Source: DAOVRD01 sp964521715 (lineage in GTDB: Bacteria > Planctomycetota > Brocadiia > SM23-32). From it: 64,000 bases of DNA. A program made the translations under genes and the position numbers. Below are positions 53,150 through 61,563 of this stretch, in pieces (the first letter of the stretch is position 1; each line of letters opens with the position of its first letter). The notes beneath the pieces were generated by a model. The model ran no database searches. It was given only the letters and a program-made list of their open reading frames with translations, and was not told the origin of the DNA. The stretch is from the NCBI GenBank assembly GCA_964521715.1, contig CAZFSS010000007.1, positions 1 through 64,000 on the forward strand. The letters are read 5' to 3'.

Positions 53150-53572
53150 GTGCCATCGAACGTGCAACACATCGCGCTGAATTGCAGGGACCGTCTCGCC
53201 CAGGAACGCTTCTACACGGTGCATTTCGGGTGCCGCCGGGCGCGCGTCTTCCAGGCGGGCCGGCCGGACGAGTTCGTCATGCTCAGGCTCGGCAACGCGC
53301 TGATGGAGCTCTTCCAGACCCGCGCCAAGGAGGCGGACGCCGCGGGCGGCGAACAGCCCGTCGGCTTCAAGCATCTCTGCTTCGAGGTGCGCGACATCGA
53401 GGCGAAGGCGGCCCAGCTGCACGCGGCCGGGGTAGAGACCGGCCGGGTGATCGATTGCAGCGACCAGGTCCCGGGCCTGAAGGTCTGCTTCTTCAAGGAC
53501 CCCGAGGGCAACGTCATCGAGCTGATGGAAGGCTGGCAGGACGACCCCAATCCGCCCCGGCTGCCCCGGTAG
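53150..53572 (+). CDS. VOC-family (glyoxalase/bleomycin-resistance fold) protein
   Basis: This 140-residue single VOC domain shows the expected metal-ligand pattern: VQHIALNCRD (His) at the start of the first module, GFKHLCFEVRDIEAKAAQL (His) at the start of the second, and GNVIELMEGW (Glu) near the end. DPEGN precedes the last strand, as in methylmalonyl-CoA epimerase and lactoylglutathione lyase relatives. The GTG start has AAGGAG eight bases upstream. It has its own promoter and stands apart from neighbours. Substrate cannot be assigned. Confidence 0.87.
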   Translation: MPSNVQHIALNCRDRLAQERFYTVHFGCRRARVFQAGRPDEFVMLRLGNALMELFQTRAKEADAAGGEQPVGFKHLCFEVRDIEAKAAQLHAAGVETGRVIDCSDQVPGLKVCFFKDPEGNVIELMEGWQDDPNPPRLPR

Positions 53573-53806
53573 CGGCACGCCTTCCCCTCGGTGCACCGCC
53601 TCTCGTCTCGCTCCTTCTCCTGCTTTTGCTCCTGCTCCTGCTCCTGCTCCTACTCGTGCTCTTCCTCCCCGTTGTTCGTTGCTGGCAACTGGTCACTGAC
53701 AACTGGCCACTGCCGTTACCGCTCTTGCTCCTCCGGCGCAGCCCGCCGCACCCTCACTCCCAGGCCCGCCGTCACCCGGCGCGAGCTTTTTTTTCGATTT
53801 TCGCTC
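53573..53806 (+). repeat. Intergenic region with simple-sequence repeats (53611-53712)
   Basis: The gap after the VOC gene contains four perfect GCTCCT units (53628-53651) inside a pyrimidine-rich run. It also has two copies of CAACTGGNCACTG (53686-53698 and 53700-53712) with a 14-base period. The motif CCTGCTCCTACTC (53643-53655) occurs inverted at 10227-10239. No gene is supported here; a run of eight T lies near 53787. Confidence 0.8.
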
Positions 53807-53834
53807 TTGACAGGCGCGGAAAGAGGCGTATAAT
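53807..53834 (+). promoter_or_regulatory. Near-consensus sigma70 promoter of the HTH-rSAM-SPase-giant protein unit
   Basis: TTGACA (53807-53812) and TATAAT (53829-53834) are both perfect with a 16-base spacer. Transcription would begin near 53841, leaving a leader of about 70 bases before the HTH gene. No comparable promoter is seen in the next 10 kb in this direction. Confidence 0.82.
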
Positions 53835-53910
53835 GCAGGCCGGTGATAGGCTGTGACAGTAAATGATACCACCCAGTAGCGTTTGATAGAGACAAGAGAG
53901 GGCCTGACGC

Positions 53911-54363
53911 ATGCCCGACGTGAACGCCGAAGTCGAAGGATGGCTCACGATTCCCGAGGCCGCCCAATACCTCGGCGTCAGCGAGCCCACCATCTACCGA
54001 TGGATGCGCAACGGCAAGCTCTCCTTCTACAAAGTGGGCGACTCCACCCGCTTCAGGAAGGAGAACCTGGACATGGCCTTCGAGAAATACACGGGGACTG
54101 ATGAGGCGCAGTATTACGGCACCCGATGCGTCGCCTGCGGCCATTCGCGCCTGGTCTCCGGCAAGATACAGTCGACCGGCAACGTTTACTTCAGGCCCGT
54201 CAGGACGCGCTTCTTCACCCTCTTGCAGAGCTTCGTGGGCATGTCGGCACGCGTCTGCCCACGCTGCGGCTTCGTGCAGCTCTTCACGGACACGGAGAAG
54301 CTGGACAAGCTGCTGCGTGAGTCGGACCGGCCCGAGCGCGAGAAGGTCGCCCGGGAAGCCTAG
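53911..54363 (+). CDS. HTH (excisionase/MerR-like) protein with Cys4 zinc ribbon
   Basis: This 150-residue protein begins with a helix-turn-helix of the HTH_17 type (WLTIPEAAQYLGVSEPTIYR, residues 11-30, then WMRNGKLSFYKVGDSTRF). It continues with a zinc-ribbon-like domain holding Cys73, Cys76, Cys116 and Cys119 (RCVACGHS and VCPRCGFVQLF) and ends in a charged helix. It probably binds DNA and may regulate the genes behind it. It is the first gene after the strong promoter and is followed 53 bases later by the radical SAM gene. HTH_17 proteins are also phage excisionases, but there are no phage genes here. Confidence 0.85.
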   Translation: MPDVNAEVEGWLTIPEAAQYLGVSEPTIYRWMRNGKLSFYKVGDSTRFRKENLDMAFEKYTGTDEAQYYGTRCVACGHSRLVSGKIQSTGNVYFRPVRTRFFTLLQSFVGMSARVCPRCGFVQLFTDTEKLDKLLRESDRPEREKVAREA

Positions 54364-54416
54364 GCGAGGGGGATACGCCGGCGAGGGCAGCCGATCCTGA
54401 CGGGGGAGGACGGAGA

Positions 54417-55574
54417 ATGGCTGCCGAGACCGTGGGGCAGGCACTGGAATGCGCGGGGGCGCCCGCCGCCCTGCCACGCCGACCCTCTGCTTCAGCAGCG
54501 ACCGGCCTGTACGCGCGCTTCTCGCTCGTCCTGATGCTGACCCACGCCTGCAACCTGCGTTGCAGCTACTGCTACACAGGGGAGAAGTCCCAGCGGGCTA
54601 TGCCCGAGCACCTGGGGCGTAAGGCCGTCGACCGCGCCGTCGCCTCGCTCGACGAGGGCGGGGTGCTCGAGCTCGGCTTCTTCGGCGGCGAGCCCTTCCT
54701 TGAAGCCCCGCTGATGGACAGCCTGATTCGGCATGCGTCCGATCGGTGCGCCGCGAAGGGAGCCCGCCTCACCACAAGCGTGACCACAAACGGCACCGTC
54801 GCCAACTCGGCGGCGTGGTCGCTGATGAAGCGGCCGGACGTGCAGCTCTTCGTCAGCCACGACGGCCTGCCTGACGTGCACAACCTCCACCGGCGGTCGG
54901 CTGACGGGTGCGGCAGTTCCGCCCGCGTCCTGGCGACGATCAAGCGGCTCCTGGCTGTCGGCAAGGATTTCGCCGTGGTCATGGTCGTGCGCCCGGACAC
55001 GGCCGAGTCCCTGCCGGCTGGCGTGCAGTTCCTGTGGGGCCTCGGCGTGCGCCGCATCGACCCGACGCTGGACCTCTGGACCTCATGGACGCGTCAGGAC
55101 GCCTGCCGTCTTGACGCGGCCGTCGCCCGCTGCGCCGAGATCTGGCGCAGCCGGCTGCCGCGCCTCTCCGTCGGCTGGTTCGACGAGAAGGCGGCCCTCC
55201 TGGCGGGCGCAAGGCTCATGCCGACCGCGCGCTGCACCTTCGGCGACGGCCAGATCGCTGTCTCGCCCGCAGGGAACCTGTACCCCTGCGAACGCCTGAT
55301 TGGGGAAGACAAAGAGGCGAACCCCATGCGTCTGCCCGGCACGGTCCTGGACGGCGAGGATTTCCCTCGCCGCGGCACCGGAACCTGCCGGCCGGCCGAG
55401 GGGTGCGCCGATTGCGCCGTCCGGTCGTTCTGCACTGCCACCTGCCCGTGCAGCAATTATGTCAGGTCCGGCGATCCGGGGCGGCCGGACGGCCTTCTCT
55501 GCCTGCTGAACCGTTCGTGCATCCGGGAGACGGCCAGAGTGCTGGGCGTCTTCCCGGAAGGGATTGCCATATAA
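54417..55574 (+). CDS. Radical SAM/SPASM-domain enzyme
   Basis: This 385-residue radical SAM enzyme has the CX3CX2C cluster site at Cys45, Cys49 and Cys52 (HACNLRCSYCYTG) and GFFGGEP near residue 88. The C-terminal SPASM domain has Cys273, Cys291, then a perfect CX2CX5CX3C at Cys330, 333, 339 and 343, and Cys362. SPASM enzymes modify peptides or proteins, for example sulfatase maturation (anSME) or RiPP crosslinks. No sulfatase is visible, while a small Cys-containing protein follows directly, so a peptide or protein target encoded nearby is possible. GGGGGAGGACGGAGA precedes the ATG. The Ala/Pro-rich first 30 residues are not part of the family core. Confidence 0.9.
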   Translation: MAAETVGQALECAGAPAALPRRPSASAATGLYARFSLVLMLTHACNLRCSYCYTGEKSQRAMPEHLGRKAVDRAVASLDEGGVLELGFFGGEPFLEAPLMDSLIRHASDRCAAKGARLTTSVTTNGTVANSAAWSLMKRPDVQLFVSHDGLPDVHNLHRRSADGCGSSARVLATIKRLLAVGKDFAVVMVVRPDTAESLPAGVQFLWGLGVRRIDPTLDLWTSWTRQDACRLDAAVARCAEIWRSRLPRLSVGWFDEKAALLAGARLMPTARCTFGDGQIAVSPAGNLYPCERLIGEDKEANPMRLPGTVLDGEDFPRRGTGTCRPAEGCADCAVRSFCTATCPCSNYVRSGDPGRPDGLLCLLNRSCIRETARVLGVFPEGIAI

Positions 55575-55690
55575 ACCGGGAAAGGCGCACAGCCGTTGAG
55601 CCACTTGCAGGCGCGTCGGCACGTTCGGCGCGCAGCGCGGGCGCCGAGCACGCCGGCCGTCATGACCCATAGCGGGAAGGAGGGCGCACG

Positions 55691-56044
55691 ATGGCCACAG
55701 TGGGACGTGGACTGCCGGATCCATGTGGAGGGCCGCAGCCAGTCAGATTGCCGCTCGCGGCGGATCGGAAGGCTGCCGCAGACGCACGAAGCGGCAAAGC
55801 GGCCTCGTATCTCGTCGAAGCGGTTGCAGGCGTGGTGGCCGCCGGGGGCATCGCAGCAATGGTGCTGACTACCTGCGTGCTGACGAGCTGCCCGGGAGCG
55901 ACGCGCTCGGCAAGGGTCCAGTGGGAGCAGCGCCAGGCCGAGATAGGGCGCGTCATGCAGGAGACCCGGGGCGGCGCGCAAGGGGCGGAGCAGGGCGAGG
56001 CACCCGCGAGCGGGGGCGAGCACGATGAGAGCGGAAGCGCTTAA
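55691..56044 (+). CDS. Small single-helix membrane protein with three cysteines
   Basis: I do not recognise this 117-residue protein. It has a polar N-terminus (1-38) and one hydrophobic helix (about 40-66, LVEAVAGVVAAGGIAAMVLT). Two cysteines sit at the end of the helix (Cys62 and Cys67 in TTCVLTSCPG), and the C-terminal half is charged and Gln/Glu/Gly-rich. LTSC matches a lipobox, but it lies far from the N-terminus for a normal lipoprotein. GGAAGGAGG lies seven bases before the ATG. The 3' end overlaps the signal peptidase start by 20 bases. Its position between a SPASM enzyme and a signal peptidase makes it a candidate substrate of one or both. Confidence 0.65.
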   Translation: MATVGRGLPDPCGGPQPVRLPLAADRKAAADARSGKAASYLVEAVAGVVAAGGIAAMVLTTCVLTSCPGATRSARVQWEQRQAEIGRVMQETRGGAQGAEQGEAPASGGEHDESGSA

Positions 56045-56597
56045 GTCCTTGCGAAACAAAACCTTGCGACGGCTGTTCCGCGCCCTTGAGCACGGGTTCG
56101 CGGTCGTCGGGGTCCTCTTCGTCGTCTACTACGCGGCGTTCGACCTCGCCGTCGTGACGTCCCCGTCCATGAGCCCGACTCTGAAGGGAGAGGGCCGCGA
56201 GGGCAGCGACCGCGTGCTGACCGAGAAGGTTTCCTACTGGTTCCGCGGCCCGCGCCGCTGGGAGGTGGTCACCTTCCTGAACAAGGAGGGCGAGCAACGC
56301 ATGAAACGGGCGGTCGGCCTGCCGGGTGAGACGGTCTCCTTTGCTCGCGACGAACTGGTTGTGAACGGCGCGCGGGTGGCGCGGCCGGAGTCGCTCGCGT
56401 CGCTCCAGTACTACCCCTACGGCAATCTCCACGGCGGCGCGACCGTACCTTGCAGGGACGGTTACTATGTTCTTGGCGACGACTCCAGGGATTCCGATGA
56501 CAGCCGATACAATGGACCCGTGGGACAAGACGCCATCATCGGGCGGGCCTGGCTCGTGGTCTGGCCGCCGGCGCGCCTCGGATTCGTCAGCCCGTAG
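56025..56597 (+). CDS. Signal peptidase I, short form
   Basis: This 190-residue S26 signal peptidase has an N-terminal membrane helix (about 24-44, FAVVGVLFVVYYAAF). The catalytic Ser48 is in SPSMSPTL and Lys94 is in MKRAVGLPGETVSF; the last box is VLGDDSRDSDDSRYNGP. It is of minimal size, unlike the enlarged 530-residue enzyme at 14364-15956. Translation starts inside the end of the small membrane protein gene (20-base overlap), so the two are coupled. A second SPase inside an operon often serves a special substrate, here perhaps the small protein or the giant exported proteins encoded next. Confidence 0.92.
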   Translation: MRAEALKSLRNKTLRRLFRALEHGFAVVGVLFVVYYAAFDLAVVTSPSMSPTLKGEGREGSDRVLTEKVSYWFRGPRRWEVVTFLNKEGEQRMKRAVGLPGETVSFARDELVVNGARVARPESLASLQYYPYGNLHGGATVPCRDGYYVLGDDSRDSDDSRYNGPVGQDAIIGRAWLVVWPPARLGFVSP

Positions 56598-56701
56598 CCC
56601 GCTCGACGAGCAGGGAGGATGGCACGGGCCGCGCGGGAACCAGAAGGGCCGTTGCGGGCACTAATGGGGCAGTAGGCTGGAGGCCCGGATGGAGGAGTGA
56701 C

Positions 56702-59700
56702 ATGCGAACAGGCAGATGCGCGCTGTTTGGAATCGTCCTGACGGCCCTGTGCGCCGCCGCTGTCCGCGCCGCCGATGCCCAGGTGAACCCCTGCCAGAAG
56801 GCCGTCGTGCAGTGCCGGGCGGGGGATTCGTTCCTGGACGTCGTCTACGTGCTTGAGCTCCAGAACCCCACCGGCCGGCCGGCCGCCCTCCAGCTCCTGC
56901 CTCCGGTCGACGTGCTGCAGGGCGTGGAAGGCGTCAGAGGGGACCTGGTCCTGAGCAGGGCCCAGGGCGGCCTGCGTGCATCCGTCCCCGCCGGGTGGAA
57001 GGGGCGCATCATCCTGCGGGCGAAGCAGAGGATCACGAGGCGCGCGGCCACGGGGGCGTCAGCCGCGGCCGTCCCCCTGCCCCCCGCCCTGTCGCGGGAG
57101 GTCGAATTCGAGGCGCCCTCGCCGCGGATCGAGCTGATCGCGACGCCCGAATGCATCGTCGAGCCGCTCGGCGCCCAGGCAGACCGTTCGGAGTTCCGTC
57201 TGCTGCCGCTCCGGGGCGAAACGCTCGCGCTGGAGTGGCGCCAACTGCCGCCCGCGCGCCGCGCAGCCTACGCCCTGCACCAGGTCCACCGCATCACCGA
57301 GAATGCGCCCGAGTTCAACGACGAAGTCGCCCTCGACCTGATCTTCGCGGACGCGCGGCCGGACGTCGTCGTCCTGGACCTCCCGCCGGGGGCTTCCGTC
57401 ACCGAGATCAAGGCGCCCGGCCGGGCCCTCTGGGCGGTGCGGGAGGGCCGGATCGAAGTGACTGTCCTTCCCGGCCTTGCAGAAAAGAGCCTGTCGCTCA
57501 CGTGCCGAATCGAGGGGAGCACCGTGCCCGCCGAAGACGGCGCGGCGCAACTGCTGCGCGTGCCGCTCTTTACGAGCCCCGAGGCCGAGCGGCACACCGG
57601 GCGAGTGCTGGTCAGCGGGAGCGCTCACGAGCTCGACTTCGCCGTCCTCAAGGACGCCGCCCGCGCCGCAGCGGGAGATGAGGAATGGCGGCTGGCGTGC
57701 GATCTGCGCGGCCCGGCGGCAGAGGTGGTCGTCAGCATCGTGCCCATCGAGGCGCCCGTCCAGGCAGCTGTTGAGAGCTTCTACCGCGTCTCCGCCTTCA
57801 ACGTGGCGGGCGAGCATCGCGTCTCGATCGGGGACAGGCTGCCGTCCATCCCGTCCCTGGAGGTGATCCTGCCGCCCGGCCACGTCGCGCGGACGGTCTC
57901 CTGCCCCTTCGCAATCAACTGGTCCCAGGACGGCAGGCGCGTGCGCGTCAAGCCCCTGGCGCCCGTGAGCGGCGGGATGAGCGCCTACATGACGACCGAA
58001 TGGCTGACGGGCGGCGAAGCAAAGGTGGAGCTGTCGCCGCCCCTCGTGCCCGGCGTGGTGTCGGCCGAGTACGCGCTCGGCGTGGCGCCGTCCGGCGACA
58101 TCCAGCTCAAGACGGCCGGCGCGGCGGAGACGTGGCGCGTTCCACCCGAGTCGCTCCCGCCGTGGTTGCGGGGCAAGGGCCCGACGATCGCATACCGCTA
58201 CCCGGACACCGTCGTCCCCGTGGAGGCCGAAGTGGCCAGGCTGCGGGCTGAGATACGGGGGGAGATCCAGGAGCACGCCACGGTTCTGGCGGACCGCATC
58301 CGCCGCGAATCCTTGTTCCTGCTGGAGGTCTCCAGGCGCCCGGTGGACGAGCTTGTGCTGGACCTCGCGCCTGGCCTCACGGTCGAGCGCGTCGGCGGGC
58401 CCGGGATCGAAGGATGGGACGTGAGCGAGGACGGCTCGCAGCTCACGGTGCGGTTTGCGTCGCCCGTCAGCGGCGCGTGCCACTTCTCCCTCGTCGCGAG
58501 CGAGCCCGCCGAGATCGGCCACGTGAAGCTGCGTGGCATTCAGCTTCGGGACGCGCCTCAACTGAAGGGATGGCTCGGCATCAGTTGGGACGTTTCGGTG
58601 GACGTGCGGCCCTTCGAGGACGGCCGGCTGAACCTCGGCTCGGTCCGGACCGAGCTCGCGCCCGCCTACCTGAAGGGCTTCGAGAACAGGCTGCTCTATG
58701 AGTTCTACGACAGCCGCTGGGAGCTCGACCTGATAACGGACGCCGTCCCGCCCGTCTACACCGCGGAGGTCCTGAACGTCGTCCGCTTCCGCGCGGCCCA
58801 GGCGGACGCCTCCGCGCTGTTCAACATCCACGTGACGCAGGGTGGCGCGACCGAGCTGGACTTCGAGCTGCCCCCGAACGCGACCAGCCCGCAGCTCGAG
58901 GCGCCCGACCTGGTGCTGAGCCAACTGCGGGCGCGCAACTGGCACATCCGGCTCAGGGGCAAGCACAGCGGCACGCTCTCCTGCCGCATTGACTACAGCA
59001 TCGTGGCCGGCATGGGCGAGAGCGAGCTCGCAATCGAGCCCGTCCGCCTGCTGGGCGCCAGAGAGCAGACGGGCGTGCTGCTCCTGACGCAGGCCCGGCC
59101 GGACGCCGGCGTCAAGGTCGGCACGCCGCCGCGCCAGTTGCAGCCGGCTGAGCCGGAAGCCCGCTATTCGGCCTGGGATTACGAGGCCGCAGAGCCTGCC
59201 GTCGCGGCCTTCACGTACCGCGGCGCCGACTGGACGCTGCCGCTCGTGCTCACGTCCCATTCCCTGAGCGAGGTGATGCTAAGCGCCAGCATCCCGCTGG
59301 CAAAGCTGGACACGCTGATGCAGAGCGGGGACGAGTCGATCCACCACCTGCGCCTCTACGTCTCGAACACGAGCAAGCAGTTCCTGACGCTCGACCTGGA
59401 GAAGCTCGGCCCGGGGGCGCGGCTCATCGGCGCCTACGTCTACGGCGAGCCGGTCAAGCCGTTCCGCGAAGGCAAGACGAAGCTGCAACTGCCCCTGTTC
59501 ACCAGCGAGAAGGCGGCGCGCACGGGCATGTGCGTGCTGGACATCACCTACGCGACGCCGCACCGGGGCCTGACGCCGCTGCGCAAGCAGTCGCTCGTGC
59601 CGCCGGAGCTCGGCCTCAACGTCGGCCAGTTGGAGTGGACGGTGCGCGTGCCGGACGGCTGCCGGCTGGCGGCCGTCGGCGGCAACATGGGCGAACCGGT

Positions 59701-61561
59701 CTCGGAGGGGGCCCTCGCCCCCAGCCTTGCAGGCAGGCTCGTGGCGGCCGTGCGGCGGCTGCTGGAGCGGTACGGCGTGTGGATCATCGGGCTGGCTGGT
59801 GCGGTCATGGCCATCGGCGGACTCGCCTCCCTGGCGGCTTTGCTCGCAAGGCGCGGCCTCCTGCGCAAGGCGCTGCGGCCGGCGGCGGCGGTCGTCCTGG
59901 TGGTCCTCATCATCGCCGTGCTGGCGGCCATGCTCATGCCGGCGCTGGCGACTGCACGAGAGCAAGCCAGCAGAGGTGGCGCGCCAGCCGCGCCGACGGC
60001 GGCGGCTGAGCCGAGCGCCCAGGCGGTCGCGAAGAAGGAGTTCGCCGGCACGGGTCTGGCAGCCGGGGAGCTGAAGCAGGCGTTCGAGCTCGAACAGCAG
60101 ATGGCGCCAGAGGCCCTTCGCTTCGGTGTGCGCAGCCGCGAAGCGCGTTCCGAGCTCGTGGATCGGTCCCTGGTAGAGGCCAGGCGCTCGGAGATCGACA
60201 AGGCTGTGCGGAGATACAAGGACGAACACGGCGGAGAGGCGCCCGCGAGCGGGCAGGACCTCGCTGGCTACATCGCTGATAGGGAGCTGCTTGATGCGAT
60301 CGAGAACTCAGGCGTCCTCAAGCCAATAATGGCGGTGGAAGGAGGAGCGCGTCCGCCCGATCGCTGGCAGAGACTGGAAGTGCTCGGTGAGGCCCTCACA
60401 CGCTACACAGCCGAGCACGGGGGAGACTATCCGGGCACGCTGGATGCCCTCTCCGGCGGCGGGTACTTGCCAGATCCCTCGGTCCTACAGAGCTCCGATG
60501 CTGAGCTGAGGTACTCGATACCCAAGTCCGACGACGCCTACGAGGTCGTGGCCTACTACTGGCCGACCGAAGAGGGACCCAACCCCGTGCTCTCTCAGGA
60601 CGGGCGCGTCCGCTTGCTTCAGACGGACAAGTCCGGCCGCGTGCGCCACCCCCTTACCCGGCAGATGACGGACTTGCAGCAGTCCGTCATCGCAGACGCC
60701 ATCCAAGCGGGACAGCCCTTGGAGGACAAGGACCAGCTCGCACAGGCGCGTTACAACCTCGGAGTGGCCTACCTGGATCGCGGGCGCTACGAGGAAGCCG
60801 AGGATAACTTCCGCCGCGCACTCGACCTGAAGCCCGACTACGAGCAGGCGCAGCGCCAGCTTGCCCAGACCGGCGCCCTGCGCGGCGCCACCGCCGCCTT
60901 CGGGAAGGGCGTCACGGTGTCGGCAGGAGGGGCGTTCGAAGGGCTGCCCGAGACGCTCTCCGTGGGGCCGCCGCCCGGCCTTTCGGCCGCCACGGACCTC
61001 GTGCAACTGGGCGAGCGCCTCGCAACCCAGGAGGAACTGGCGCGGCGCGCCGGCCCGGGGCCGACGGCAGGAGGACGAGTCGTGCGGGCAACGGAGGCGG
61101 TCGTCGCCGTCCCCGTCCCACAGGAGGTCCCGCGCAGGGCCGGCAAGGCGTCCCTGGTCACGCAGCTTGGCGGGGGCCGCAGCGTCGGCGCCCTGCCCAT
61201 CGCGATCGAGTTCCCCGTGCCCCAGACGGCCGACTACCAGTTCGTCAAGCCGTTCCTGGGCCGGGCCGACGCCGAGCTTTCGTTCCGGACGCTGAGCCGC
61301 CAGGCGGCCATGCTCATCGAGCTGGCGCTGGCGGCGCTGGCGCTGGTCGCTTACGTCGCGATCAGGTCGCGGAGGCCCTCGTCGGCGATGCCGTTCGGCG
61401 GGGCCGTGCTCGTCGCGGCGCTGCTGTTCCTGCTGGCGGGGTCCGCCTCGGTCGCCACGCTCTTTGCGAGCACGGCCCTGGCCATGGCCGCCTGCCTGGC
61501 GGGCGAGATGCTGCGCCTTTCGTTCCAGAAGATACGCAAGCTCAAGGCGAAGGAGAGTTGA
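56702..61561 (+). CDS. Giant exported membrane protein with repeated beta modules, pilin-like helix and one TPR
   Basis: The 1619 residues start with a signal peptide (1-25, ending AVRAADA). Residues 26-1010 are beta-rich and contain at least two related modules near 664 and 836 (YEFYDSRWELDL and FTYRGADWTLPL). A membrane helix at about 1027-1050 is followed by VVLVVLIIAVLAAMLMPALA (1064-1083) and TAREQ, which closely resembles the N-terminal helix of planctomycete type IV pilin-like proteins. Next come pseudopilin-like segments (YTAEHGGDYPGTLDALSGGG near 1235), one TPR (about 1350-1385), and three membrane helices at the C-terminus (about 1537-1600). It is probably anchored in the envelope. 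No named family is recognised. Confidence 0.8.
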   Translation: MRTGRCALFGIVLTALCAAAVRAADAQVNPCQKAVVQCRAGDSFLDVVYVLELQNPTGRPAALQLLPPVDVLQGVEGVRGDLVLSRAQGGLRASVPAGWKGRIILRAKQRITRRAATGASAAAVPLPPALSREVEFEAPSPRIELIATPECIVEPLGAQADRSEFRLLPLRGETLALEWRQLPPARRAAYALHQVHRITENAPEFNDEVALDLIFADARPDVVVLDLPPGASVTEIKAPGRALWAVREGRIEVTVLPGLAEKSLSLTCRIEGSTVPAEDGAAQLLRVPLFTSPEAERHTGRVLVSGSAHELDFAVLKDAARAAAGDEEWRLACDLRGPAAEVVVSIVPIEAPVQAAVESFYRVSAFNVAGEHRVSIGDRLPSIPSLEVILPPGHVARTVSCPFAINWSQDGRRVRVKPLAPVSGGMSAYMTTEWLTGGEAKVELSPPLVPGVVSAEYALGVAPSGDIQLKTAGAAETWRVPPESLPPWLRGKGPTIAYRYPDTVVPVEAEVARLRAEIRGEIQEHATVLADRIRRESLFLLEVSRRPVDELVLDLAPGLTVERVGGPGIEGWDVSEDGSQLTVRFASPVSGACHFSLVASEPAEIGHVKLRGIQLRDAPQLKGWLGISWDVSVDVRPFEDGRLNLGSVRTELAPAYLKGFENRLLYEFYDSRWELDLITDAVPPVYTAEVLNVVRFRAAQADASALFNIHVTQGGATELDFELPPNATSPQLEAPDLVLSQLRARNWHIRLRGKHSGTLSCRIDYSIVAGMGESELAIEPVRLLGAREQTGVLLLTQARPDAGVKVGTPPRQLQPAEPEARYSAWDYEAAEPAVAAFTYRGADWTLPLVLTSHSLSEVMLSASIPLAKLDTLMQSGDESIHHLRLYVSNTSKQFLTLDLEKLGPGARLIGAYVYGEPVKPFREGKTKLQLPLFTSEKAARTGMCVLDITYATPHRGLTPLRKQSLVPPELGLNVGQLEWTVRVPDGCRLAAVGGNMGEPVSEGALAPSLAGRLVAAVRRLLERYGVWIIGLAGAVMAIGGLASLAALLARRGLLRKALRPAAAVVLVVLIIAVLAAMLMPALATAREQASRGGAPAAPTAAAEPSAQAVAKKEFAGTGLAAGELKQAFELEQQMAPEALRFGVRSREARSELVDRSLVEARRSEIDKAVRRYKDEHGGEAPASGQDLAGYIADRELLDAIENSGVLKPIMAVEGGARPPDRWQRLEVLGEALTRYTAEHGGDYPGTLDALSGGGYLPDPSVLQSSDAELRYSIPKSDDAYEVVAYYWPTEEGPNPVLSQDGRVRLLQTDKSGRVRHPLTRQMTDLQQSVIADAIQAGQPLEDKDQLAQARYNLGVAYLDRGRYEEAEDNFRRALDLKPDYEQAQRQLAQTGALRGATAAFGKGVTVSAGGAFEGLPETLSVGPPPGLSAATDLVQLGERLATQEELARRAGPGPTAGGRVVRATEAVVAVPVPQEVPRRAGKASLVTQLGGGRSVGALPIAIEFPVPQTADYQFVKPFLGRADAELSFRTLSRQAAMLIELALAALALVAYVAIRSRRPSSAMPFGGAVLVAALLFLLAGSASVATLFASTALAMAACLAGEMLRLSFQKIRKLKAKES

Positions 61562-61563
61562 CG

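Noticed and set aside
53911..54363. HTH gene as a phage or integrative-element excisionase
   Set aside because: There is no integrase, attachment repeat or other mobile gene nearby, and the zinc ribbon is not typical of excisionases.
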